Shown here one piece after another: positions 1 to 8,383 of a DNA stretch of 39,215 nucleotides. The translations under genes were made by a program, and so were the position numbers. This DNA is from Bacteroidota bacterium (lineage in GTDB: Bacteria > Bacteroidota > Bacteroidia > Chitinophagales > Chitinophagaceae), in assembly GCA_947476145.1 (NCBI GenBank), contig CANJPH010000020.1:1-39215 (forward strand), read 5' to 3'. Each line of letters begins with the position of its first letter. The stretch's first letter is position 1. The notes beneath the pieces are model-generated. The model worked only from the letters and a program-made list of their open reading frames with translations, ran no database searches and had not been told where the DNA came from.

Positions 1-1499
1 CCATCTTCTACCACACCAATCAATCCTCCTTTGTAGGCTTCTGGTGTAATATGCCCAACCACAAATCCATGCGTGCCGCCACTAAATCTTCCGTCCGTAA
101 TTAAGGCCACGGACTTCCCTAACCCTGCCCCAATAATAGCCGAGGTAGGTTTTAACATCTCCGGCATACCTGGCGCACCAACGGGTCCTACATTTTTTAT
201 CACCACCACATCACCTTCTTTAATTTTTTTTGAATTGATTCCTTCTATTAAGGCATGCTCTCCGTCAAACACGCGCGCTGGACCTTCAAATAGTTCGCCC
301 TCTTTTCCTGAAATTTTTGCAACACTTCCACCAGTGGCTAAATTGCCGTACATGATTTGTAAGTGCCCTGTTGCTTTAATTGGATTTTCTTTAGGAAGTA
401 TAATTTTTTGCTGATCAAAATCCAAATCCGGTGCCCCAGCTAAATTTTCTGCAATGGTTTTTCCGGTGACGGTTAAACACTCACCATGCAACCATCCTTG
501 CGCCAACATATATTTCATTACGGCAGGTACGCCACCGTACTGATGCAGGTCCTGCATTAAATATTTACCGGATGGTTTAAAGTCCGCTAATACAGGAATT
601 TTATCACTGATGGTTTGAAAATCATCTTGTGTAAAACTAACACCCACGCTCTTCGCCATGGCAATCATATGTAGTACCGCATTGGTACTTCCACCCAGTA
701 CCATAATCACCGCCACTGCATTTTCAAATGCTTTGCGTGTCATGATATCTTTTGGTTTGATGTCGCGCTCTAATAATAAACGAATTGCTGCACCCGCATC
801 CACACATTCTTGTTGTTTCTCTGCACTCAATGCGGGATTGCTAGATGAATAAGGTAAACTCATTCCCAATGCTTCAATCGCTGATGCCATGGTGTTGGCG
901 GTATACATACCACCACATGCACCTGCACCTGGACAAGCATGTTGAACAATGCCTTTAAAATCTGCTTCGTCCAATTGGCCCGCCATTTTTTGTCCCAATG
1001 CTTCAAAAGCAGAAACAATATTTAAATCCTGTCCTTTATAATGACCTGGCGCGATCGTACCACCATACAACATTAATGAAGGACGGTTTAATCTTCCCAT
1101 TGCAATTAATGAACCAGGCATATTTTTATCACAACCTGGAACTGTTATTAATGCATCATAATATTGTGCGCCACAAACCGTTTCAATACTATCTGCAATT
1201 ACATCTCTACTCACTAATGAATAACGCATCCCATCCGTACCATTACTCATGCCATCACTTACGCCAATGGTATGGAAAGTAAGTCCCACTAAATTCTGAG
1301 CCCATACACTCTTTTTAACATCGGCTGCCAATGCATTCAAATGCATATTACAAGTGTTGCCATCATAACCCATACTCACAATGCCTACCTGTGCTTTATG
1401 CAAATCTTCGTCCGTTAATCCTATACCATAAAACATGGCTTGCGCAGCAGGCTGCGTAGGATCTAGGGTAATTGTTTTTGAATATTTATTTAGTTCCAT
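1..1499 (-). CDS. ilvD: Dihydroxy-acid dehydratase, 3' end cut by window edge
   Basis: It converts dihydroxy-isovalerate and dihydroxy-methylvalerate to the 2-keto acids of valine and isoleucine synthesis in the cytoplasm. I translated it from the complement; it starts [10 protein letters not shown] at 1499 and stays open to base 1, giving 499 codons. The family is usually about 560 residues, so some 60 C-terminal residues lie outside. All three conserved iron-sulfur cysteines are visible: Cys50 (GNTCNMH), Cys123 (GCDKNMPG) and Cys195 ([11 protein letters not shown]). The C-terminal active-site motif [11 protein letters not shown] with its serine is also present. It lies 10 bases after leuB and is probably the next cistron of the same operon, with further ilv genes likely beyond the edge. 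Identification is secure. Confidence 0.97.
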   Translation of the reverse strand, partial: MELNKYSKTITLDPTQPAAQAMFYGIGLTDEDLHKAQVGIVSMGYDGNTCNMHLNALAADVKKSVWAQNLVGLTFHTIGVSDGMSNGTDGMRYSLVSRDVIADSIETVCGAQYYDALITVPGCDKNMPGSLIAMGRLNRPSLMLYGGTIAPGHYKGQDLNIVSAFEALGQKMAGQLDEADFKGIVQHACPGAGACGGMYTANTMASAIEALGMSLPYSSSNPALSAEKQQECVDAGAAIRLLLERDIKPKDIMTRKAFENAVAVIMVLGGSTNAVLHMIAMAKSVGVSFTQDDFQTISDKIPVLADFKPSGKYLMQDLHQYGGVPAVMKYMLAQGWLHGECLTVTGKTIAENLAGAPDLDFDQQKIILPKENPIKATGHLQIMYGNLATGGSVAKISGKEGELFEGPARVFDGEHALIEGINSKKIKEGDVVVIKNVGPVGAPGMPEMLKPTSAIIGAGLGKSVALITDGRFSGGTHGFVVGHITPEAYKGGLIGVVED

Positions 1500-1509
1500 A
1501 ATAATTATT

Positions 1510-2625
1510 TTAAATGATGGTTGATTTATGCAAACGCTCATGAATTGGGTGTGTTTCTCCTTTTGCATGTCGCTCTATGAATTCACAAATCAAATCACCT
1601 ACTGCAGTAGTCGTATAACTATTCATTGGATCAATATCCTTAGTGACAAAACCACTATTCAAACACCATGCAGCTGCTTCTCTTACAATAGTTGCTTCTG
1701 CTGTTAATCCAAAATGGTCTAATAGCATGGCGGAGGATAAAATAGATCCCAACGGATTGGCAATGTCTTTTCCTTTTGCTTGCGGATAAGAACCATGGAT
1801 GGGTTCAAACAAGGCAACGGTGTTTCCAACAGAAGCAGAAGGTAATAATCCTAAGGATCCTGCTAATACCGATGCTTCGTCACTAATAATGTCCCCAAAC
1901 AAATTCTCTGTTAACACCACATCAAATTGTGCAGGGTTTAAAATAATTTGCATGGCTGCATTGTCTACAAATAAATAATCAACGGTTACATCCGCGTACT
2001 CTTTTGCAATGGCTTGTACAACTTTTCTCCATAGTCTGGAAGTTTCCAATACGTTTGCTTTATCTACCAGTGTTAATTTTTTTCTTCTGATTTGTGCATG
2101 CTTAAATGCAAGGTGTGCAATGCGCTCGATCTCCATAACCGAATAAGAACAATCATCTCTTGCAATGGTACCATCCTCGCTTATACTTTTAGCACCAAAA
2201 TAAATACCACCCGTTAACTCTCTATAAATTACAAAGTCTACATTTTCTAAGAACTTTGGTTTCAACGGTGATAAGTGTTGTAATGCAGCATAAGTAGTTA
2301 CGGGGCGGATATTCGCAAACAATTGTAATTCCTTTCTTAGTTTTAACAAACCTTGCTCTGGTCTTACTTTAGCGCTTGGGTCGTTGTCATATTTTGGATC
2401 CCCAATGGCACCAAATAAAATAGCATCACTTTCTTTACAAATTTTAATAGTCTCATCGGGTAATGGATTGCCTGTGGCGTCAATGGCACAAGCGCCCATC
2501 ATTGCATTTTCATAAGTAAATGAATGATTATAATACTTTGCAATCGTATCTAATACTTTAATAGATTGCTGCGTTACTTCGGGACCAATTCCGTCTCCTA
2601 ATATGACTGCTATTTTCTTTTGCAT
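1510..2625 (-). CDS. leuB: 3-isopropylmalate dehydrogenase
   Basis: This NAD-dependent enzyme oxidises and decarboxylates 3-isopropylmalate to 2-ketoisocaproate, the last specific step before transamination to leucine. The 371-residue protein has the normal family length. It begins with the dinucleotide-fold motif [12 protein letters not shown] and carries the ELTGGIYFG stretch, the [14 protein letters not shown] region and the metal-binding [15 protein letters not shown] motif. EPIHGSYPQ, part of the NAD pocket, is also visible. It follows leuD by 27 bases and precedes ilvD by 10, so it is read in one transcript with them. The small 27-base gap holds a 5-bp hairpin (2639-2651). Nothing in the protein looks unusual. 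Confidence 0.97.
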   Translation of the reverse strand: MQKKIAVILGDGIGPEVTQQSIKVLDTIAKYYNHSFTYENAMMGACAIDATGNPLPDETIKICKESDAILFGAIGDPKYDNDPSAKVRPEQGLLKLRKELQLFANIRPVTTYAALQHLSPLKPKFLENVDFVIYRELTGGIYFGAKSISEDGTIARDDCSYSVMEIERIAHLAFKHAQIRRKKLTLVDKANVLETSRLWRKVVQAIAKEYADVTVDYLFVDNAAMQIILNPAQFDVVLTENLFGDIISDEASVLAGSLGLLPSASVGNTVALFEPIHGSYPQAKGKDIANPLGSILSSAMLLDHFGLTAEATIVREAAAWCLNSGFVTKDIDPMNSYTTTAVGDLICEFIERHAKGETHPIHERLHKSTII

Positions 2626-2638
2626 AACTATTTTTTTT

Positions 2639-2651
2639 TCGCTTTCAGCGA
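2639..2651. other. Small hairpin between leuD and leuB
   Basis: TCGCT (2639-2643) and AGCGA (2647-2651) form a 5-bp stem with a 3-base loop, flanked by T-rich DNA on both sides of the plus strand. On the transcribed minus strand an A-run follows the stem, so it should not act as a terminator there. Function unknown and possibly none. Confidence 0.3.
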
Positions 2652-2652
2652 T

Positions 2653-3231
2653 TTATTTTTTTTCGAAAGCCTCAATTTCCGGTTTCATATTTAACAAGTA
2701 ATCAATATCATCATACCCATTTAACATACATGTCTTCTTATAAGCATTGATATCAAATCTTTCTTCTGCACCCGTTGCATCAATGGTAATCGTTTGTGCT
2801 TCCAAGTCCACGGATAAAGTATCATTTGCACCCTGTGCAAATATTTGTTGCAAAAAAGCATCTGATACCGTTACAGGCAATACGCCATTATTCAATGCAT
2901 TATTTTTAAAGATGTCCGCAAAAAAGCTGGACACCACTACTTTAAACCCATAATCCTGAATACTCCAAGCAGCATGTTCACGTGAAGATCCACAACCAAA
3001 GTTTTTAGCGGCTACGAGTATTGCACCACTATATTGTTGTTGATTCAATACGAAATCGGCCTTTGGGATTGTTTCATCATCGTTTTCGTATCTCCAATCT
3101 CTGAATAAATTTTTTCCAAAACCATCTTTGGTGGTCGCCTTTAAAAAACGAGCAGGTATAATTTGATCCGTATCTACGTTTTCGATGCGTAGTGGAATAA
3201 ACCGGCTAGTTATTTTTTGTAATGATTGCAT
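2653..3231 (-). CDS. leuD: 3-isopropylmalate dehydratase, small subunit
   Basis: It is the small (swivelling-domain) subunit of isopropylmalate isomerase, which pairs with LeuC to interconvert 2- and 3-isopropylmalate. The 192-residue length fits the family. Diagnostic stretches are the N-terminal [16 protein letters not shown] and the aconitase-type [15 protein letters not shown]. The gene lies 41 bases after leuC in the usual large-then-small order, and the gap contains a short GC-rich hairpin (3249-3264). It is followed by leuB. Assignment is firm because both the motifs and the operon agree. Confidence 0.96.
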   Translation of the reverse strand: MQSLQKITSRFIPLRIENVDTDQIIPARFLKATTKDGFGKNLFRDWRYENDDETIPKADFVLNQQQYSGAILVAAKNFGCGSSREHAAWSIQDYGFKVVVSSFFADIFKNNALNNGVLPVTVSDAFLQQIFAQGANDTLSVDLEAQTITIDATGAEERFDINAYKKTCMLNGYDDIDYLLNMKPEIEAFEKK

Positions 3232-3248
3232 AATCTATATTTTCTATG

Positions 3249-3264
3249 CGCGCTTTGTGGCGCG
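3249..3264 (-). other. Intercistronic hairpin between leuC and leuD
   Basis: CGCGC at 3249-3253 pairs with GCGCG at 3260-3264 around a 6-base loop, in otherwise AT-rich DNA. No T-run follows it on the minus strand, so it is not a normal terminator. It may stabilise or separate the mRNA segments. A role is inference only. Confidence 0.4.
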
Positions 3265-3272
3265 TTATATTT

Positions 3273-4676
3273 TTAATTTAAAATATCTCTGATATCTGTG
3301 ATTTTTCCTGTTAACAATGCAGCTGCCGCGGTTAAGGGGCTGGCTAATAAAGTTCTTGCACCTGCACCCTGACGTCCTTCAAAGTTTCTGTTGCTGGTAC
3401 TAATACAATATTCGCCTGCTGGTATTTTATCTTCATTCATTCCTAAGCATGCACTACACCCTGCTTGTCTTATTTCAACACCTGCAGCTGCAAATATTTT
3501 ATCTAACCCTTCTGCTTTAATTTGTTTGGCTACTTCTTGAGAACCGGGTACGACTAAAGTTTTAATGTTCGGATCTTTTTGCTTGCCTTTAATAATACTT
3601 GCAACTAATCTAAAATCTTCAATTCTTGAATTGGTACAAGAACCTATAAATACATTTTGTACCGGCATGCCCAATAAACTTTGTCCAGCCGTTAAACCCA
3701 TATAGGCTAAGGCTTTCTCATAATTTTGTTTTTCGGTAGCATCGGTAAAACTTTCAATGGTTGGTAAAGTTCCTCTTACCGACAAGCCCATTCCTGGATT
3801 GGTTCCGTAAGTAATCATTGGATCAATGTCCTCCGCTTTAATATTTATTTCAACATCAAATTTTGCATCGGCATCGGTATACAATTGTGACCACTCCTCT
3901 AATTTATGATCCCAGTCAGCAGCTTGTGGTGCAAATAAACGTCCCTTGATATAATCAAATGTGGTTTGATCTGGTGCAATCATTCCTCCTCTTGCACCCA
4001 TTTCTATACTCATATTACAAATGGTCATTCTTGCTTCCATACTTAATGCACGAATGGCAGAACCTGCATATTCAACAAAATAACCGGTGGCACCACTTGC
4101 AGATATTTGTGCAATAATATATAGGATAATATCTTTTGAAACCACCCCGTTCTTTAATGCACCGTCAATATTAATGCGCATTACTTTTGGTTTGGTTTGC
4201 ATAATACATTGGGAAGCAAATACCATTTCTACTTCACTGGTCCCAATACCAAATGCAATGCTTCCAAAGGCGCCATGTGTAGATGTATGGCTGTCTCCGC
4301 AAACAATGGTCATGCCTGGTTGGGTAATACCCAACTCTGGTCCAATCACATGCACAATTCCTTGGTACTTGTGACCTAGTCCATATAATTCTACACCATG
4401 CTTTTTACAATTCTCAATTAAAGTATCTACCTGAAATTTAGACAAGGCATCTTTAATGGGCAACTCCTGTTGCATCGTGGGTACATTATGATCCGCAGTA
4501 GCTACAATTTGTTTGGGTCTAAATATTTGAGCGCCTCTTTTTTCAATACCACTAAATGCTTGTGGGCTGGTTACCTCATGGATAAAATGCTTGTCTATGT
4601 ATACAACCGAAGGTCCGTCTTCAATTTGTTTTACAACATGCTTGTCCCAAATTTTTTCAAATAATGTTTTTCCCAT
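3273..4676 (-). CDS. leuC: 3-isopropylmalate dehydratase, large subunit
   Basis: It is the catalytic, [4Fe-4S]-binding subunit of isopropylmalate isomerase, an aconitase-family enzyme that works with LeuD. The 467-residue protein is full length. The three cluster ligands are seen as Cys347 (FIGSCTNSR), Cys407 and Cys410 (GCSACLGMN). The substrate-binding stretches [13 protein letters not shown] and NRNFEGRQG are intact. The start lies only 4 bases after the leuA stop codon, which suggests translational coupling. No anomalies were seen. Confidence 0.97.
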   Translation of the reverse strand: MGKTLFEKIWDKHVVKQIEDGPSVVYIDKHFIHEVTSPQAFSGIEKRGAQIFRPKQIVATADHNVPTMQQELPIKDALSKFQVDTLIENCKKHGVELYGLGHKYQGIVHVIGPELGITQPGMTIVCGDSHTSTHGAFGSIAFGIGTSEVEMVFASQCIMQTKPKVMRINIDGALKNGVVSKDIILYIIAQISASGATGYFVEYAGSAIRALSMEARMTICNMSIEMGARGGMIAPDQTTFDYIKGRLFAPQAADWDHKLEEWSQLYTDADAKFDVEINIKAEDIDPMITYGTNPGMGLSVRGTLPTIESFTDATEKQNYEKALAYMGLTAGQSLLGMPVQNVFIGSCTNSRIEDFRLVASIIKGKQKDPNIKTLVVPGSQEVAKQIKAEGLDKIFAAAGVEIRQAGCSACLGMNEDKIPAGEYCISTSNRNFEGRQGAGARTLLASPLTAAAALLTGKITDIRDILN

Positions 4677-4680
4677 TGTT

Positions 4681-5832
4681 CTATTTTTTATGTTCCTCCG
4701 CCATCGCTTGTAAATCTGCTTCTAACACTTCTTTCTTTTTATCTGCAATCTCTAAAAACTTTGGATACAATTCATCAATATCATTTCTAGTAAACTGATG
4801 TCCTAATTTATGCAAGCGATGTGCTAAGGCACTGCGTCCGCTTCGCGCTGTTAAAACAATTTTACTATCCTCGGCACCCACTTCTGCAGGATTCATAATC
4901 TCATAAGTTTGTGCTTCTTTTAAGAAACCATCCTGATGTATCCCTGATGAATGCGAAAATGCATTTGAACCTACAATGGCTTTATTGGGTTGCACCATCA
5001 TGCGCATAACCTCTGAAACTTCACGGCTTACTGCGTTTAAGAGCTTTGGATTAATGCTGGTATAGAATCCTAAATCCTTATGTTGATTTAAAATCATCAC
5101 TACTTCTTCTAGTGCCGTGTTGCCTGCACGTTCTCCCAATCCATTAATGGTGCACTCAATTTGTCTGGCACCACCAATCACACCAGCAATAGAATTCGCA
5201 GTAGCTAATCCTAAATCGTTATGACAGTGACAGGATAAAATGGCTTTATCAATATTGGGTACATTGTTGTACAAATAATTCATTTTCTCTTGATACTGTT
5301 GTGGCAAACAATAGCCAGTAGTGTCAGGAATATTCAAAGTAGTGGCCCCTGCTTTTACAACCGCTTCAATCACGCGCGCTAAATATTCATTATCTGTTCT
5401 ACCTGCATCTTCGGCATAAAATTCTACATCGTCGGTAAAGTTTCTTGCAATGGTCACGGCTTTAATAGCACGCTCAATTATTTCTTCTCTTGTACTATTG
5501 AATTTATGTTTGATGTGTAAATCCGAAGTACCAATGCCCGTATGAATTCTAAAACGCTTTGCTGGTTTTAATGCAGCCGCTGCCACTTCGATATCATTTT
5601 GTACTGCTCTGGTTAATCCACACACCACGGTATTTTTTAAGGTCTTGGCAATTTGGTTCACCGACTCAAAATCGCCAGGGCTGGAAACAGGGAAACCCGC
5701 TTCCAAAATGTCCACACCTAACTCCTCCAACCTTACGGCAATCTCTAATTTTTCCTTGGTATTGAGTTTACAACCTGGCACTTGTTCGCCGTCTCTTAAT
5801 GTGGTATCAAAAATGAATACTTTTTGGCTCAT
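4681..5832 (-). CDS. leuA: 2-isopropylmalate synthase, short form without the C-terminal regulatory domain
   Basis: It condenses acetyl-CoA with 2-ketoisovalerate, the committed step of leucine synthesis. The TIM-barrel signatures are clear: [12 protein letters not shown] near residues 9-20 with the catalytic Arg13/Asp14 pair, and [11 protein letters not shown] near 200-210 with the metal-binding histidines. The subdomain motif SSGIHQDG follows. The protein ends at residue 383 after a charged helix, whereas classical LeuA has about 510-560 residues including a roughly 130-residue leucine-binding domain. That domain is absent here. It is the first gene of the leu-ilv operon. A homocitrate or citramalate synthase is an alternative for this superfamily, but the position with leuC, leuD and leuB makes LeuA most likely. 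Confidence 0.93.
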   Translation of the reverse strand: MSQKVFIFDTTLRDGEQVPGCKLNTKEKLEIAVRLEELGVDILEAGFPVSSPGDFESVNQIAKTLKNTVVCGLTRAVQNDIEVAAAALKPAKRFRIHTGIGTSDLHIKHKFNSTREEIIERAIKAVTIARNFTDDVEFYAEDAGRTDNEYLARVIEAVVKAGATTLNIPDTTGYCLPQQYQEKMNYLYNNVPNIDKAILSCHCHNDLGLATANSIAGVIGGARQIECTINGLGERAGNTALEEVVMILNQHKDLGFYTSINPKLLNAVSREVSEVMRMMVQPNKAIVGSNAFSHSSGIHQDGFLKEAQTYEIMNPAEVGAEDSKIVLTARSGRSALAHRLHKLGHQFTRNDIDELYPKFLEIADKKKEVLEADLQAMAEEHKK

Positions 5833-5862
5833 ATTATTGATTTACAATCGTTTATGGATGAC

Positions 5863-5883
5863 AAACGGGCAAAAAGCCCGTTT
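5863..5883 (-). promoter_or_regulatory. Hairpin in the leuA 5' leader
   Basis: AAACGGGC (5863-5870) and GCCCGTTT (5876-5883) are exact reverse complements around a 5-base A/T loop, 30 bases upstream of the leuA start. In the leu transcript it would be a stable 8-bp stem. No T-run follows it, so it is not an obvious terminator. It could be an mRNA stability or translation-control element. I saw no leucine-rich leader peptide. Confidence 0.5.
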
Positions 5884-5922
5884 ACTGTTTAAAAATACCC
5901 CATATTCACAAGTAATTCACAT

Positions 5923-5930
5923 CAAAATTA
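5923..5930 (-). promoter_or_regulatory. Candidate -7 promoter box for the leu-ilv operon
   Basis: On the minus strand this reads TAATTTTG, an exact match to the Bacteroidota -7 element TAnnTTTG. It lies about 90 bases before leuA and leaves the 5863-5883 hairpin inside the leader. No TTG sits at the preferred distance upstream, so only half of the promoter is recognisable. Confidence 0.4.
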
Positions 5931-6010
5931 TACCTATTTTACAATGTATAAGCCTTATATTTTTTGATTAATTCATTGATATTCAATAACTTGAACTAAA
6001 CTCAGCTACG

Positions 6011-7546
6011 ATGCCCAACCTCAGCACCGACGCCTTATTTATTTTGGTAAAATCCCTGGAGAAGGGGGAAAAGCGCAACTTTAAGTTGTATGCTGCCCGC
6101 AACTCTGCGTCGGCTGATTTAAAAATTGTCCAGTTATTTGATGCCCTCGACAAAATGAAGGACTATGACGAGGAAGAGCTGCTTCGTAAAAACGAGTCCA
6201 TTCAAAAACAACAATTGTCCAATTTAAAGGCACACTTGTATGATCAGATTTTGTCAAGTCTGAGGATCCTAAAGCAAAGTGAAAATATTGACCTGCAAAT
6301 TCATGAGCAATTAGACCACGCCAAAATTTTGTACAACAAGGGATTGTATTTACAAAGTCTACGTTTATTGGATAAAATAAAAACACTGACCAAACAAAAC
6401 AATCAGGTTACGTTTTTATTACAGGTATTATTTTTAGAAAAGAAAATTGAATCCTTGCATATTACACGAAGTATGCAAGACAGGGCACAACAATTAAGTA
6501 CTGAAATTGACGATGTAAATGAACGATTAGAGTTAATTGCAAAAACTTCGAACCTAAGTTTACAATTATACAGTTGGTATATACAACACGGACATGCACG
6601 CAACCAAGAAGATCGAAAAACATTGGATGCGTTCATTCAGGATCCAATTATTGAACGCGTTAAATTGGTAAAAGGATTTTATGAAAGACTATACCGTTAT
6701 CAATGTTATTGTTGGTATGGTTTTATTACACAGGATTTTTTAATGCATTATAGATACGCACAAAAATGGGTGGACCTCTATGAGAAAGAAGAAGGCATGA
6801 AACAAATTGAATCGGCACAATATATTAAAGGCTTGCACAATTTAATTAGTGCACATTTTGATTTAAAAAATATTGATAAGTTTAAAGAAACTATTTGCTT
6901 ATTAGAACAGTTTAGTGAAACCCCAATTGTACTCAACAACAAGAATAACTTAATTCAGTCTTTTGTTTATTTATACATTGCTAAAATTAACCAGCACTTC
7001 CTAGAAGGCACGTTTAGTGAGGGTTTGGTGATGATTCCAAGGATGGAAGATAATCTCAAAGAAATTGAAATGTATATGGATAGTCACCGCGTTTTGGTGT
7101 TCTATTATAAAATTGCTTGCTTGTATTTTGGAGCGGGGAATGCAGCTAAATCAATTGACTATTTAAACAATATCATAAATTGGAAAGTTAACCTTCGGGA
7201 CGACTTACAATGCTATGCGCGCTTACTTCATTTAATTGCACATTATGAATTAGGAAATATGGACGTAGTTGCCTATTTGTCTAAATCGGTATATCGTTTT
7301 ATGGCAAAAATGAAAAACTTAGGTGCGGTGGAAGAAGTGTTGTTTAATTTCTTAAGAAGTACCATTCAAACTGGTAAACAAGCTTCTTTTGAAAATTTAT
7401 TGGGCACGCTACAACCTTTAGAGAAAAATAAATTAGAGAGTCGTGCGTTTATGTACTTAGATATTATTTCTTGGTTAGAAAGTAAAATTCAAAACAAAGA
7501 CGTGCAAACCATTATTAAAGAGAAATTTATTTCAAGATCTTTCTAG
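6011..7546 (+). CDS. Unrecognised all-helical, TPR-like cytoplasmic protein
   Basis: I do not recognise this 511-residue protein. It has no signal peptide, membrane segment or obvious catalytic motif. The whole chain is predicted as short amphipathic helices rich in Leu, Lys, Glu and Tyr. Stretches such as KILYNKGLYLQSLRLLDKI (residues about 109-127) and the region around YFGAGNAAKSIDYLNNI resemble tetratricopeptide-type helical repeats, suggesting a scaffold or protein-binding role. The N-terminal part (about 1-60) is charged and could be a separate helical module. It stands alone on the plus strand, back-to-back with leuA, and its last 20 bases overlap the end of the convergent peptidase gene. 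The start ATG at 6011 is the first in frame after a stop-containing AT-rich leader. Function unknown. Confidence 0.8.
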   Translation: MPNLSTDALFILVKSLEKGEKRNFKLYAARNSASADLKIVQLFDALDKMKDYDEEELLRKNESIQKQQLSNLKAHLYDQILSSLRILKQSENIDLQIHEQLDHAKILYNKGLYLQSLRLLDKIKTLTKQNNQVTFLLQVLFLEKKIESLHITRSMQDRAQQLSTEIDDVNERLELIAKTSNLSLQLYSWYIQHGHARNQEDRKTLDAFIQDPIIERVKLVKGFYERLYRYQCYCWYGFITQDFLMHYRYAQKWVDLYEKEEGMKQIESAQYIKGLHNLISAHFDLKNIDKFKETICLLEQFSETPIVLNNKNNLIQSFVYLYIAKINQHFLEGTFSEGLVMIPRMEDNLKEIEMYMDSHRVLVFYYKIACLYFGAGNAAKSIDYLNNIINWKVNLRDDLQCYARLLHLIAHYELGNMDVVAYLSKSVYRFMAKMKNLGAVEEVLFNFLRSTIQTGKQASFENLLGTLQPLEKNKLESRAFMYLDIISWLESKIQNKDVQTIIKEKFISRSF

Positions 7547-8375
7547 TGTTAAAATCATAGCCCTGTCCCGAACCTAACATTTTAAAAGGCTTCATTACTT
7601 TACCCCATTCTTTTTGTTGCTGCGCCCAATCTAGTGGATCAAATAATAAAGCATAGGATAAACCCCATACTTTAAATTTACCAGCTTCTACAATAATCGC
7701 AGTAGACTCATCTATCGCAACGCCAATATTTGGAGGATAGCGCTCAATCACTGGGATTAAATCAAATTGTCTATTGCGCACTAGCACATGTTGATCAATG
7801 GCCATGTTTTTTACAAATGAAAAGGCGGGTTGAAATGGAAAAGGCTTGGTTAAATCTTTTCTTGCATCACCGCCAACTAGTAAAGACCCCATAATGGTTG
7901 CTCCAGCGGAGGTACCCATAATAACACCCCCTCTTTCTAATAAAGCAATGAACTCTTTATATAATTGTGTGCCGCCATAAGCAGCTGCGATTAAATCTTG
8001 ATCGCCCCCGCCAAAAAAAATGCCTTTTGCGTTTCTAATTAATGCAATATTTTTTGGATCATCCGCTATTGCTTTGTCTCTGGTATGTATAGTGCTTAGA
8101 TTCGTAAAGCCTTTGGAAGTAAATTTTACTAGGTGTCCCCCAGTTTTTATATACTCCTCATCGGTTGTCGCAGTGGGTATATACACGATGGGTTGGTCTT
8201 TTCCCCCACAATAATTTGCAAAAAATGTAAATAAAGAATCTGGCATCGATCCACCGCCCACGATGATTAATTTTCCCTTATAATTAAAAAAAGGATTGTC
8301 TTGCGCTTTTAATATTGACACAAAGCATAAGAAACTTAGAAGCAAACTAATTTTAATGACCGATCTTTTATTCAT
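7527..8375 (-). CDS. Exported cyanophycinase-like serine peptidase (family S51)
   Basis: Cyanophycinases hydrolyse the Asp-Arg storage polymer cyanophycin or related beta-aspartyl peptides. The 282-residue protein starts with a typical signal peptide (hydrophobic 8-22, cleavage near LKAQ). The S51 hallmarks are present: FGGGDQ at 120-125, the nucleophile in GTSAGA (Ser156), DQHVLVRNR (His196) and AIDEST (Glu223), which matches the Ser-His-Glu triad of this family. It begins 8 bases after the acyl-CoA synthetase gene and probably shares its transcript. Its stop codon lies inside the end of the convergent plus-strand gene. The polymer or peptide actually cleaved cannot be told from sequence, and no cyanophycin synthetase is present here. 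Confidence 0.9.
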   Translation of the reverse strand: MNKRSVIKISLLLSFLCFVSILKAQDNPFFNYKGKLIIVGGGSMPDSLFTFFANYCGGKDQPIVYIPTATTDEEYIKTGGHLVKFTSKGFTNLSTIHTRDKAIADDPKNIALIRNAKGIFFGGGDQDLIAAAYGGTQLYKEFIALLERGGVIMGTSAGATIMGSLLVGGDARKDLTKPFPFQPAFSFVKNMAIDQHVLVRNRQFDLIPVIERYPPNIGVAIDESTAIIVEAGKFKVWGLSYALLFDPLDWAQQQKEWGKVMKPFKMLGSGQGYDFNTRKILK

Positions 8376-8383
8376 AAATATTT

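Noticed and set aside
998..1282. Plus-strand open frame of 94 codons opposite ilvD
   Set aside because: It lies wholly antisense to conserved ilvD sequence and the translation has no recognisable motif; it is a shadow of the real gene. The same holds for the other open frames opposite leu, fadD, RND, pyrH, tsf and rpsB genes.
5955..5970. Possible plus-strand promoter box (TA, six Ts, G) before the helical protein gene
   Set aside because: The spacing between TA and TTTG is three instead of two and no TTG lies at the right distance, so it does not meet the consensus.
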